From: Deltaproteobacteria bacterium
GTDB taxonomy: Bacteria; UBA10199; DSSB01
Assembly: GCA_021414045.1 (NCBI GenBank)
Contig: JAIOPF010000276.1
Coordinates: forward strand, 1-6,599
DNA length: 6,599 nt
Direction of reading: 5' to 3'
Shown: positions 1-5,854 of the stretch, in pieces
How positions within the stretch are numbered: the first letter of the stretch is position 1
Layout: every line of letters begins with the position of its first letter
Position numbers and translations under genes: made by a program
Notes under the pieces: generated by a model
What the model saw: the letters and a program-made list of their open reading frames with translations, nothing else
Told to the model about the DNA's origin: nothing
Database searches by the model: none

Positions 1-1
1 T

Positions 2-586
2 TATGGGATGGGCCAAGACCCCGTTCCCCTGTCCGTCGACGCGCGCGATTTCACGAAGGCGGTCAGCTCGGCTTCCGGCATCAACGTCATCGTCGACCTG
101 AAGATCGAAGGCAAAGACCAGGTTTCCGTGATGGTGAAGGATTATCAAGCCCACTGCATCGACCGGAACTTCCTGCATGTCGACTTCCTGAAGGTCGACC
201 TCACGAAGAAGGTCCAGGTCGAAGTTCCCATCGTGCTGGTCGGCAAGGCCATCGGCGTCAAGGACGGCGGCATTCTCGAGCACATCACCCGCACTCTTTC
301 CGTCAACTGCCTCCCGACGGCCATTCCGAATTCTCTCGAGGTCGATGTGTCGGCCCTCAAGATCGGCGACAATCTCCACGTCCATGACGTGAAGTTCCCC
401 GAGGGCGTCGAACTGGCCGACAGCGCGGACCAAACCATCGCCGCGGTCGTGGCGCCGGCCGAGGAAGTCGTGGCGGCTCCCACCGCCGAAGTCGTGCAAC
501 CCGAGGTCCTCACCGAGAAGAAGCCCGCCGAAGGCGCGGCTCCCGCCGGCGACAAGAAAGACGAGAAGAAAGACAAAAAGAAGTAA
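2..586 (+). CDS. rplY: 50S ribosomal protein L25, general stress protein CTC form (5' end missing)
   Basis: L25 binds 5S rRNA in the large ribosomal subunit; the long CTC/TL5 form adds a second beta domain. The frame is open to the left edge, and the codons before the first ATG (position 8) read Tyr-Gly. This fits the conserved V-Y-G of L25, followed by DPVPLSVDARDF, so the ATG at 8 is internal and roughly 30 N-terminal residues lie outside the window (inference from family length). 194 residues are visible. The 5S-binding domain continues to about visible residue 70 (HCIDRNFLHVDF), and the TL5 domain follows (VQVEVPIVLVGKAIGVKDGG, then LEVDVSALKIGDNLHVHDV). From about residue 150 there is a low-complexity Ala/Pro/Glu tail ending in a Lys/Asp run (DKKDEKKDKKK), common in CTC-type L25 of this kind. 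It ends 6 nt before pth, a pairing often conserved. Product identification is secure; the start cannot be given. Confidence 0.95.
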   Translation, partial: YGMGQDPVPLSVDARDFTKAVSSASGINVIVDLKIEGKDQVSVMVKDYQAHCIDRNFLHVDFLKVDLTKKVQVEVPIVLVGKAIGVKDGGILEHITRTLSVNCLPTAIPNSLEVDVSALKIGDNLHVHDVKFPEGVELADSADQTIAAVVAPAEEVVAAPTAEVVQPEVLTEKKPAEGAAPAGDKKDEKKDKKK

Positions 587-592
587 TCGGCC

Positions 593-1171
593 ATGCCGAA
601 GCTCATCGTCGGACTGGGAAATCCTGGAAAAGAATACGAAAAAACCCGGCACAACGTCGGGTTTTTTCTCGTCGACCGCCTGGCGGAAGAGTGGGGCGCC
701 GACTTTCGTCGCCAGAAATTCCATGGTTATTATGCCGAGCACCGTGAAGGCGACGAAAAGATTCTATTGGTCAAGCCCCAGACCTTCATGAATCTCAGCG
801 GTCAGTGCGTCGGAGCCTGGGTGGACTTCCTCAAGATTGAAGGACGAGACTTGATCGTCGTTCACGACGAGTTGGACCTTCCTCTGGGACGGATGAAGGC
901 GCAATGGTCGGCCAGCGCCGCGGGACAGAAGGGCGTGGCCTCGATCATCCATGCCATCGGCCATAAGGATTTTTGCCGCTTGCGGGTGGGAATAGGCCGT
1001 CCTCCCTCCCAAGGCGGCGGAGCCGGTCATGTCCTGGCGGCTTTTCAAGGCGAAGAACGCCGGATTTTGGAGGAAGAGATACTCCCGAAGAGCCTCGAGG
1101 CTCTCAAAACCTTTGTTAAATTGGGGCTTGACCCCATCTTGCAAATGGTCAATACAAGGCCCCCAAATTGA
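593..1171 (+). CDS. pth: Peptidyl-tRNA hydrolase
   Basis: Pth cleaves the ester bond of peptidyl-tRNAs that drop off the ribosome, recycling tRNA in the cytoplasm. The 192-residue length is normal for the bacterial Pth family. The signature GLGNPGKEYEKTRHNVGF (residues 7-24) carries Asn10 and the catalytic His20 at the same numbers as in E. coli Pth. KPQTFMNLSG (61-70) gives Asn67, matching E. coli Asn68, and VVHDELDLPLG gives Asp92, matching Asp93. RLRVGIGRP follows near residue 130. The motif usually written GGHNG, with E. coli His113 and Asn114, reads A-G-Q-K-G at 110-114, so both substrate-contacting positions differ (Gln112, Lys113). The start ATG lies 6 nt after the L25 stop with no clear Shine-Dalgarno sequence, so translation is probably coupled to L25. 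The last codons overlap the left arm of a hairpin before rpsF. Identity is firm; normal activity is likely but the motif change makes it worth testing. Confidence 0.96.
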   Translation: MPKLIVGLGNPGKEYEKTRHNVGFFLVDRLAEEWGADFRRQKFHGYYAEHREGDEKILLVKPQTFMNLSGQCVGAWVDFLKIEGRDLIVVHDELDLPLGRMKAQWSASAAGQKGVASIIHAIGHKDFCRLRVGIGRPPSQGGGAGHVLAAFQGEERRILEEEILPKSLEALKTFVKLGLDPILQMVNTRPPN

Positions 1172-1206
1172 ATCATCGTCCTTCTTGCTCCCATTGATTG
1201 GGGGCC
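1158..1206 (+). promoter_or_regulatory. Inverted repeat at the pth-rpsF junction (possible rpsF leader hairpin)
   Basis: GGCCCCCAA (1158-1166) is perfectly complementary to TTGGGGGCC (1198-1206), giving a 9-bp GC-rich stem around a 31-nt loop. The left arm lies in the last codons of pth; the right arm ends 14 nt before the rpsF Shine-Dalgarno site. No U-run follows, so it does not look like a complete intrinsic terminator. In other bacteria rpsF leaders can bind the S6:S18 complex for feedback control, but I do not see the CCG element of that motif in the loop. A regulatory or mRNA-protecting role is inference. Confidence 0.45.
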
Positions 1207-1220
1207 AGATCTAGACCATA

Positions 1221-1226
1221 AGGAGG
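1221..1226 (+). promoter_or_regulatory. Strong Shine-Dalgarno site of rpsF
   Basis: AGGAGG, a full match to the anti-Shine-Dalgarno core, lies 4 nt before the ATG at 1231. It fixes the rpsF start and suggests high translation independent of pth, unlike the coupled genes around it. Confidence 0.85.
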
Positions 1227-1230
1227 AAAC

Positions 1231-1704
1231 ATGCGTGAATACGAGACGATCTACGTCCTAAAGCCGGACCTGCCGGCCGATCAAGTTAAGACCATCCAAG
1301 AAAAACTGAGTGATATCATCACGAAGGCCCAAGGCCATCTGTTGCATCACGTCGATTGGGGCAAGCGGCGCATGGCCTATCAGGTCGAGAAATTCGCCCA
1401 AGCTCAATACCTGTATCTTCAGTACCTCGATCAGGGCGCTTCCGTCGCCGAACTCGAGCGCATCTTGAAGTACGACGACCGGGTCTTGAAGTTTCTCACC
1501 GTCAAATTGCAAGAAAAAGTGAACAAAGAAGATCGTCTGGCCCGCGGCGGCGAAGCCCCTCAGGCGCCCGAGGAAGCCTTCCACGAAGAGCCCGTCTACG
1601 ACCGTCCTCCCCGTGACCGTTACGATGACCGTCGTCGCTACGACGGTCCTGGCGACGATGCGGCCCCGTCCCGGGATGTCGCGGATGCCGAAGACGATAG
1701 CTGA
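1231..1704 (+). CDS. rpsF: 30S ribosomal protein S6 with long charged C-terminal tail
   Basis: S6 pairs with S18 on the platform of the small ribosomal subunit. The core (residues 1-97) is typical: MREYETIYVLKPDL at the start, the signature DWGKRRMAYQVEKF (42-55), and YDDRVLKFLTVKL (81-93) at the end of the ferredoxin-like fold. The protein is 157 residues, longer than the roughly 95-135 usual for the family. The extra part, about 98-157, is disordered-looking and rich in Asp, Arg, Tyr, Pro and Glu (for example VYDRPPRDRYDDRRRYDGPG at 122-141), ending acidic (DAEDDS). E. coli S6 also has an acidic tail that RimK extends with glutamate; whether this tail is modified is unknown. It has its own strong Shine-Dalgarno site and lies 28 nt before rpsR, the usual S6-S18 pairing. 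A perfect hairpin lies inside the tail coding region. Confidence 0.97.
   Translation: MREYETIYVLKPDLPADQVKTIQEKLSDIITKAQGHLLHHVDWGKRRMAYQVEKFAQAQYLYLQYLDQGASVAELERILKYDDRVLKFLTVKLQEKVNKEDRLARGGEAPQAPEEAFHEEPVYDRPPRDRYDDRRRYDGPGDDAAPSRDVADAEDDS
1627..1648 (+). repeat. Perfect 9-bp inverted repeat with 4-nt loop inside the rpsF tail
   Basis: GACCGTCGT (1627-1635), loop CGCT, then ACGACGGTC (1640-1648) form a perfect 9-bp stem. It lies in codons of the Arg/Asp/Tyr-rich S6 tail, 84 nt before the rpsR ATG. There is no following U-run. It could shape S6/S18 translation or mRNA decay, or simply result from repeated GAC/CGT codons in this low-complexity stretch; GACCGT also occurs at about 1600 and 1615. 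Confidence 0.6.
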
Positions 1705-1718
1705 GCTGAACCACTTCC

Positions 1719-1724
1719 GAGGAG
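1719..1724 (+). promoter_or_regulatory. Shine-Dalgarno site of rpsR
   Basis: GAGGAG lies 8 nt before the ATG at 1733. A nearer ATG at 1726 is in another frame and does not open the S18 protein, so 1733 is the start. Confidence 0.8.
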
Positions 1725-1732
1725 CATGATTT

Positions 1733-1987
1733 ATGGCTTACGCCCAACGACCTAAAACCCGCAAACGCAGTTTCAATCGCCGCAAGGTGTGCCGTTTTTG
1801 CGCGGATAAAGACTTTAACTTGGATTACAAAAATCCCAAGATGTTGAGCCTCTTCATCACCGAGCGCGGGAAGATCATCCCCCGGCGCATCACCGGCAAC
1901 TGCGCTCTGCATCAGCGCGGCTTGACGACGGCGGTGAAACGGGCCCGAACCTTGGCATTGATTCCCTTCACCGCCACCCATGCCTAG
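1733..1987 (+). CDS. rpsR: 30S ribosomal protein S18 (zinc-type)
   Basis: S18 binds 16S rRNA together with S6 in the platform of the small subunit. The 84 residues match the family length. The protein opens with a basic stretch ([14 protein letters not shown]), then [10 protein letters not shown] with Cys20 and Cys23, then [20 protein letters not shown] and [10 protein letters not shown] with Cys57 and His60. This C-x2-C plus C-x2-H set is the metal-binding pattern of the C+ form of S18; many bacteria have lost these residues. It lies between rpsF and a membrane protein gene whose start is 12 nt after its stop, so it is clearly within an operon. The Shine-Dalgarno site is good. No anomalies seen. 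Confidence 0.97.
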   Translation: MAYAQRPKTRKRSFNRRKVCRFCADKDFNLDYKNPKMLSLFITERGKIIPRRITGNCALHQRGLTTAVKRARTLALIPFTATHA

Positions 1988-1999
1988 CCTTGAGGCGCC

Positions 2000-3070
2000 A
2001 TGGATGCCAATGAGCTCACGAGGGAGGGACGCCCTCCGTTAAGGCTTCAAGGGATTCTCGGCCTGGGACTGATGTCCCTGGCCCTGTACCTGAGCGGTGT
2101 ATTGGTTTGGTTGACTCCGTTGCCGATTTTTTATGCCTATAAAAACGGCCGGGGTTTGAAAAGTTTATCCGGAGTCCTGTTGCCCGCGATCCTATTGGTC
2201 TCGGTGTACGGGATCTTGATGCCGATGTCGGTGGACCGATTCGGCGCCGAGCAATCCATGAAGTTTTTCTTCTGGTTGCCGGGAATGGGATTGGGTTCCG
2301 AGTCGACTTGGGAACCTGCGATATTTGGAATTGTTTATTTTCTCTTCTTCGCGATGTTGGGCGCCCTTTTGGGCGAGATGGAGCCCGAGTCTTATTCGGT
2401 CACTCGTTTGATCGGAGAGGCCGTCGGTGTTTTAGCCCTTAGTCTCTTTCTCTGGGTATTTTTCTATTCCTGGGGCCATTGGGGCGAATTCGTGAGGGGC
2501 ATCGAGTCTTACTTCATCAAGATGCTCCAAGAGCTCACTAAGGTGCCGCCCGCGAACGAAGAGATGCAGACCCAGTGGTCGCTGCTGAAAGACCACGCCT
2601 CGGGGATCGCCTATTTCGCGGCACGGCTGTTGCCAGGAATGATCCTCAATCTGATGATTTTTCTGCTTTGGCTGAATATCGTCGTGGCGAGAAGGCTCTT
2701 CGGCGGCGTTGATAAGGTGTTTTCCTCGCTGGGTCCCCTCAAGGCTTGGCGTTTGCCGTTTTTGGGGGTTTGGATCGTGATCGGCTTCGCTTTCCTCGCG
2801 ATCTTCGATGCTTATGTCCTGAAGATCGAGTGGCTGAAGCTCGCGGCCATGAATGCCTTCATCGTCTTCACCCTGGTCTATTTTTTCCAGGGCCTGGCGA
2901 TCGTGGCATTCTATTTGAATCGCTGGAAGCTGTCGCCGATGATTCGTTTGGCTTTGTATTCGGTTTTGATTTTGTTCTTTCAACCCTTGAGTTTTTTGTT
3001 GGTGGCCTTCGGATTCTTCGACTCTTGGTTCGATTTCCGGAAGCTGGCGGTGATTCCGCGTAATATTTGA
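2000..3070 (+). CDS. DUF2232 (YybS-like) polytopic membrane protein
   Basis: A 356-residue integral membrane protein with about eight hydrophobic segments, near residues 17-40, 56-76, 106-125, 139-158, 205-228, 252-273, 281-305 and 315-340. A hydrophilic, Glu/Lys-containing loop lies at about 160-200. There is no cleavable signal peptide; the first segment follows a short polar N-terminus (MDANELTREG). Segments and position between rpsR and rplI fit the DUF2232/YybS family, which sits in this slot in many Firmicutes and Deltaproteobacteria and whose molecular function is unknown; some relatives resemble transporter membrane components. The family call rests on context and topology more than on a recognised motif. 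The start ATG follows GAGG (1992-1995) by 4 nt. Leucine is mostly TTG and Phe mostly TTT/TTC-rich, unlike the CTG/CTC preference of the ribosomal genes on either side, pointing to weaker expression or different constraint. Confidence 0.8.
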   Translation: MDANELTREGRPPLRLQGILGLGLMSLALYLSGVLVWLTPLPIFYAYKNGRGLKSLSGVLLPAILLVSVYGILMPMSVDRFGAEQSMKFFFWLPGMGLGSESTWEPAIFGIVYFLFFAMLGALLGEMEPESYSVTRLIGEAVGVLALSLFLWVFFYSWGHWGEFVRGIESYFIKMLQELTKVPPANEEMQTQWSLLKDHASGIAYFAARLLPGMILNLMIFLLWLNIVVARRLFGGVDKVFSSLGPLKAWRLPFLGVWIVIGFAFLAIFDAYVLKIEWLKLAAMNAFIVFTLVYFFQGLAIVAFYLNRWKLSPMIRLALYSVLILFFQPLSFLLVAFGFFDSWFDFRKLAVIPRNI

Positions 3071-3077
3071 TTTTGAT

Positions 3078-3083
3078 AAGGAG
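3078..3083 (+). promoter_or_regulatory. Shine-Dalgarno site of rplI
   Basis: AAGGAG lies 5 nt before the ATG at 3089. A GTG at 3083, two codons upstream in the same frame, overlaps this site and so cannot be its start, which makes 3089 the real start. Confidence 0.85.
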
Positions 3084-3088
3084 TGCTT

Positions 3089-3541
3089 ATGCAATTAATT
3101 CTCCGTGAAGATGTCCCCAGCCTGGGCAAGGCCGGCGAGATCGTGAAAGTCCGCGACGGGTACGGTCGTAACTACCTGCTTCCTCAGAAGAAAGCCGTCC
3201 TGGCCGACGCCAACAACATGAAGGCCATCGAGGCCCAGAAGAAGCATATCGAGGCGCAGCGCGCCAAGAGCATGGAGAAGGCCAACGAGGCCGCCGGCAA
3301 GATCAACGGCCTCGAGATCACGATTACCCGGGCCGTGGGCAGCAATGACCGCCTCTTTGGTTCGGTGACCAAGATCGAGATCTCCGCCGCGCTTCGCGAA
3401 AAGGGCATCCAAATCGACAAGCACCTGATCGAGCTGGAAGCGCCCATCAAGACCATCGGGACCTACGATGTCGGCGTGAAGCTGCATCCCGAGACCAAGG
3501 CCGCTTTCAAGCTTTGGGTGGTTCGCGAAGAAAAGAAATAG
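3089..3541 (+). CDS. rplI: 50S ribosomal protein L9
   Basis: L9 binds 23S rRNA at the base of the L1 stalk and reaches out from the ribosome; it helps frame maintenance. The 150 residues are the usual length. The N-terminal rRNA-binding domain has MQLILREDVPSLGKAGEIV and the signature DGYGRNYLLPQKKAV (23-37). A charged connecting helix spans about 42-74 (EAQKKHIEAQRAKSMEKANE), and the C-terminal domain contains NDRLFGSVTKIEI (86-98) and a basic end (VVREEKK). The start was set at 3089 because the Shine-Dalgarno site lies just before it and the protein then begins exactly as L9 family members do. It follows the DUF2232 gene by 18 nt and precedes dnaB by 67 nt, the commonly conserved rplI-dnaB neighbourhood. 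Confidence 0.97.
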   Translation: MQLILREDVPSLGKAGEIVKVRDGYGRNYLLPQKKAVLADANNMKAIEAQKKHIEAQRAKSMEKANEAAGKINGLEITITRAVGSNDRLFGSVTKIEISAALREKGIQIDKHLIELEAPIKTIGTYDVGVKLHPETKAAFKLWVVREEKK

Positions 3542-3594
3542 TTTTCCCCCGGGCCTGTTGACTCGCTGATTTTTTCGTGTTCGTTTAGGCGTCT

Positions 3595-3598
3595 CGAG
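3595..3598 (+). promoter_or_regulatory. Probable Shine-Dalgarno site of dnaB
   Basis: GAGG lies 10 nt before the ATG at 3609. An in-frame TTG at 3600 is only 1 nt from GAGG and is too close to be served by it, so 3609 is preferred. The core is short, so the site is moderate. Confidence 0.55.
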
Positions 3599-3608
3599 GT
3601 TGATCCCC

Positions 3609-5021
3609 ATGGCCGAGCGTCTCTCCAAAATTTCGGACTTTGCCGACGAAGGCCGCGGAAGCCGATTGCCGCCCCAGGCACTCGAGGCCGAGAGTTCTTT
3701 GTTGGGGGCCCTGCTCATCGATCCCGAGGCCTCCCATAAGATCGTCGACTTGCTGCGGCCCGAGGATTTCTACAAGTCGGCCCACCAAAAAATTTACCGC
3801 GCCGTTTTAAGGCTCTTCGAAAACAATGAGCCCACCGACGTCATTACCCTTTCCAACGAGCTGACCCGGCAAGGCGAACTCGAGGCCGCCGGCGGCACCG
3901 CCTATCTGGCCCAACTGGCCGCCTCGGTGGCGACTTCCGCCAGCGTGGTGTTTTACGGGAAGATCATCCGCGAAAAATCGGTGACCCGTTCCCTGATCAA
4001 CGCCGCCACCCAGATCGTCGCCCAAGGTTACGAGGGGCTGCGCGACGTCGGCGGCCTGATGGACTTCGCCGAGAAGAGCATCTTCGAGATCAGCGAGCGC
4101 AGCATCCAGCAGGCCTTTTCCCACGTCCGAGACGTGGTCAAGACGAGCATCAAGACCATCGAGAGCCTCTACGAGAACCGTTCCTCCGTGACGGGCGTGC
4201 CTACAGGCTACAAAGAATTGAATAAAATCACCGCGGGCCTGCAGCGCTCCGACCTGATCATCATCGCCGGCCGTCCCTCCATGGGAAAGACCGCCTTCGC
4301 CCTCAATATCGCCACCAACGCGGCGATCGAGACCAAGGCCGCGGTGGCGGTGTTTTCCCTCGAAATGTCGAAAGAACAGCTGGTGCAACGTATGCTCTGT
4401 TCCGAAGCGAGGGTGGATTCTTCCAAGCTGCGCGGCGGTTTCCTCAAGCAAAACGACTGGACCCGCCTCATCAAGTCGGCGGGCGATCTTTCCCAGGCCC
4501 CGCTTTACATCGACGACACTCCCGCCATCTCGGTATTGGAGATGCGCGCGAAGGCGCGGCGTTTGAAGAAGGAAAGCGAGATCGCCCTCATTGTCGTCGA
4601 CTATCTGCAGCTGATGCGCAGTGACGTCACCGAAAGCCGCGAGCGCGAGATCAGCGATATCAGCCGTTCGCTCAAGGCCCTCGCCAAAGAATTGAACGTC
4701 CCCGTCATCGCGCTCTCCCAGCTCAACCGCAGCGTCGAGTCGCGCACCGACCGGCGCCCGCAGCTCAGCGACCTGCGCGAATCGGGCGCCATCGAACAGG
4801 ACGCCGACGTCATCGCTTTCATCTACCGCGACGAGGTCTACAACAAGGACACTCCCGAGAAGGGCGTGGCGGAGATCATCATCGGCAAGCAGCGCAACGG
4901 GCCCATCGGCACCGTCAAGCTGAAGTTTTTCCACGAATACACGCGCTTCGAGGAGCTGGTCGAGACTTACGGCGAGATGGTTCCCGACATGGGGCCGCCC
5001 GCTTCTTTTGGCGATCGATGA
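3609..5021 (+). CDS. dnaB: Replicative DNA helicase DnaB
   Basis: DnaB is the hexameric ATP-driven helicase that unwinds DNA at the fork and interacts with primase and the loader. From the ATG at 3609 it is 470 residues, about the size of E. coli DnaB. The N-terminal domain begins with LPPQALEAESSLLGALLIDP (about 18-37). A linker helix region leads to the RecA-like ATPase domain, opened by TGVPTGYKELNKITAGLQ. Walker A is GRPSMGKT (221-228, Lys227). Walker B is IALIVVDYLQLM (325-336, Asp331). ALSQLNRSVESR and LRESGAIEQDADVIAFIYRD (389-408) are the H3/H4-type motifs. GKQRNGPIG (426-434) carries the Lys427/Arg429 finger pair acting on the neighbouring subunit. There is no intein, gap or frameshift. 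Its stop overlaps the start of the next gene by 4 nt (ATGA). The 67-nt gap upstream could hold a promoter, but I see no convincing -35/-10 pair. Confidence 0.97.
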   Translation: MAERLSKISDFADEGRGSRLPPQALEAESSLLGALLIDPEASHKIVDLLRPEDFYKSAHQKIYRAVLRLFENNEPTDVITLSNELTRQGELEAAGGTAYLAQLAASVATSASVVFYGKIIREKSVTRSLINAATQIVAQGYEGLRDVGGLMDFAEKSIFEISERSIQQAFSHVRDVVKTSIKTIESLYENRSSVTGVPTGYKELNKITAGLQRSDLIIIAGRPSMGKTAFALNIATNAAIETKAAVAVFSLEMSKEQLVQRMLCSEARVDSSKLRGGFLKQNDWTRLIKSAGDLSQAPLYIDDTPAISVLEMRAKARRLKKESEIALIVVDYLQLMRSDVTESREREISDISRSLKALAKELNVPVIALSQLNRSVESRTDRRPQLSDLRESGAIEQDADVIAFIYRDEVYNKDTPEKGVAEIIIGKQRNGPIGTVKLKFFHEYTRFEELVETYGEMVPDMGPPASFGDR

Positions 5022-5854
5022 GCCCTTCCGTTTCCGTCATCATTCCCACTTACAACCGAGCGGATTTTCTGCAAGAGGCCTTGGACTCGGTGCAAGCCCA
5101 GACTCTCGCTCCACTAGAAGTGATCGTCGTGGACGATGGATCGACGGACGGCACGCTCGATGCCTTGATGGCTTCGGAACTTCCCCACCTGCATATCCTC
5201 AGCCAAGAACGACGTGGGCCGGCCGCCGCCCGCAATCTCGCTCTGGATGCGGTTCGGGGGGATTACGTCGCCTTCCTGGATTCCGACGATCTTTGGCTTC
5301 CCGAAAAACTGCGTGTTCAAGCCGACTTCATGGAAGCGAATCCCGAAATCCGTTTTTGCCAGACGGAAGAGCTGTGGATTCGTCGCGGAGTCCGCGTCAA
5401 TCCCATGAAGAAGCACGCCAAGCCCTCGGGCTGGATCTTTGCCGCTTGTCTGCCGTTTTGCGTGGTTTCTCCTTCCGCCGTGATGATGGAAAGAAAATTT
5501 CTGCTCGAGCTGGGCGGTTTCGATCCCGCGTTTCCGGTTTGCGAGGATTACGAGCTCTGGTTGCGGGCCTCCTTGAAAAGTCCCTTCCGCACCCTGGATC
5601 AAGCCCTGACGGTGAAGCGGGGCGGCCACGAGGACCAACTCTCTCGGGCGGAATGGGGCATGGACCGCTTTCGCGTCCAGGCCCTCGAGAAACTCTTGTC
5701 GGGATCGGAATTGGATCCCGAGCACCGGCGCCAGGCCGAGGCGGAGCTGCTGAGAAAGCTTAAAATCCTCTCGAAAGGATTTGCCAAACGTTATCCTGAT
5801 GGACATGATCCCTATGAGGAAAAAATAAAATGTCTCGAAATAAGCTCTCGCTGA
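5018..5854 (+). CDS. Family 2 (GT-A fold) glycosyltransferase
   Basis: Probably transfers a sugar from a nucleotide-sugar donor to a glycan or lipid acceptor in the cytoplasm; donor and acceptor cannot be read from sequence. The 278-residue protein has the GT2 pattern: [20 protein letters not shown] at the N-terminus, [12 protein letters not shown] (36-46), [11 protein letters not shown] (68-77), the metal-binding DSDD (88-91) within [15 protein letters not shown], and GGFDP plus CEDYELWLR (175-183) with the likely catalytic acidic pair Glu176-Asp177. There is no membrane segment or signal peptide, so it is soluble or peripheral. The C-terminus (about 210-278) is charged and helical. It starts inside the dnaB stop (ATGA) without its own clear Shine-Dalgarno site and its last 25 nt overlap rph, so it is probably translated by coupling. 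Its placement among replication and RNA genes gives no clue to function. GT2 membership is firm; specificity unknown. Confidence 0.9.
   Translation: MSPSVSVIIPTYNRADFLQEALDSVQAQTLAPLEVIVVDDGSTDGTLDALMASELPHLHILSQERRGPAAARNLALDAVRGDYVAFLDSDDLWLPEKLRVQADFMEANPEIRFCQTEELWIRRGVRVNPMKKHAKPSGWIFAACLPFCVVSPSAVMMERKFLLELGGFDPAFPVCEDYELWLRASLKSPFRTLDQALTVKRGGHEDQLSRAEWGMDRFRVQALEKLLSGSELDPEHRRQAEAELLRKLKILSKGFAKRYPDGHDPYEEKIKCLEISSR
5816..5820 (+). promoter_or_regulatory. Shine-Dalgarno site of rph
   Basis: GAGGA lies 9 nt before the ATG at 5830, inside the end of the glycosyltransferase gene. An in-frame TGA at 5815-5817 rules out any earlier start, so 5830 is the first possible start and rph overlaps the upstream gene by 25 nt. 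Confidence 0.75.

Noticed and set aside
1128..1156. TTGACC with AATACA as an rpsF promoter within pth
   Set aside because: The -35 is good but the -10 matches only half of the consensus; too weak to annotate without transcript data.
1194..1222. TTGATT with CATAAG as an rpsF promoter
   Set aside because: Transcription would start too near the ATG to include the strong Shine-Dalgarno site at 1221-1226.
2362..2375. CGCCC-TTTT-GGGCG short hairpin in the DUF2232 gene
   Set aside because: Only 5 bp, inside coding sequence, and expected by chance in GC-rich DNA.
3083..3088. GTG at 3083 as the start of L9
   Set aside because: It overlaps the AAGGAG site and adds two residues that L9 proteins do not have.
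2432..3094. 220-codon antisense frame over the DUF2232 gene
   Set aside because: Gln/Glu/His-rich composition is what the reverse complement of Leu/Phe-rich membrane codons gives; no start signal or motif.
3558..3586. TTGACT as a -35 box of a dnaB promoter
   Set aside because: At 17-nt spacing the -10 position reads TCGTTT, a poor match, and no better hexamer lies within normal distance.
3807..4934. 375-codon open frame antisense to dnaB
   Set aside because: It is a Gly/Asp/Leu/His-rich mirror of the dnaB codon pattern with no recognisable motif; the sense frame is an intact DnaB.
5008..5763. 251-codon open frame overlapping the glycosyltransferase in another frame
   Set aside because: The translation is a Ser/Arg/Gly/Pro-rich string with no domain, typical of a GC-rich shadow frame, while the other frame has clear GT2 motifs.
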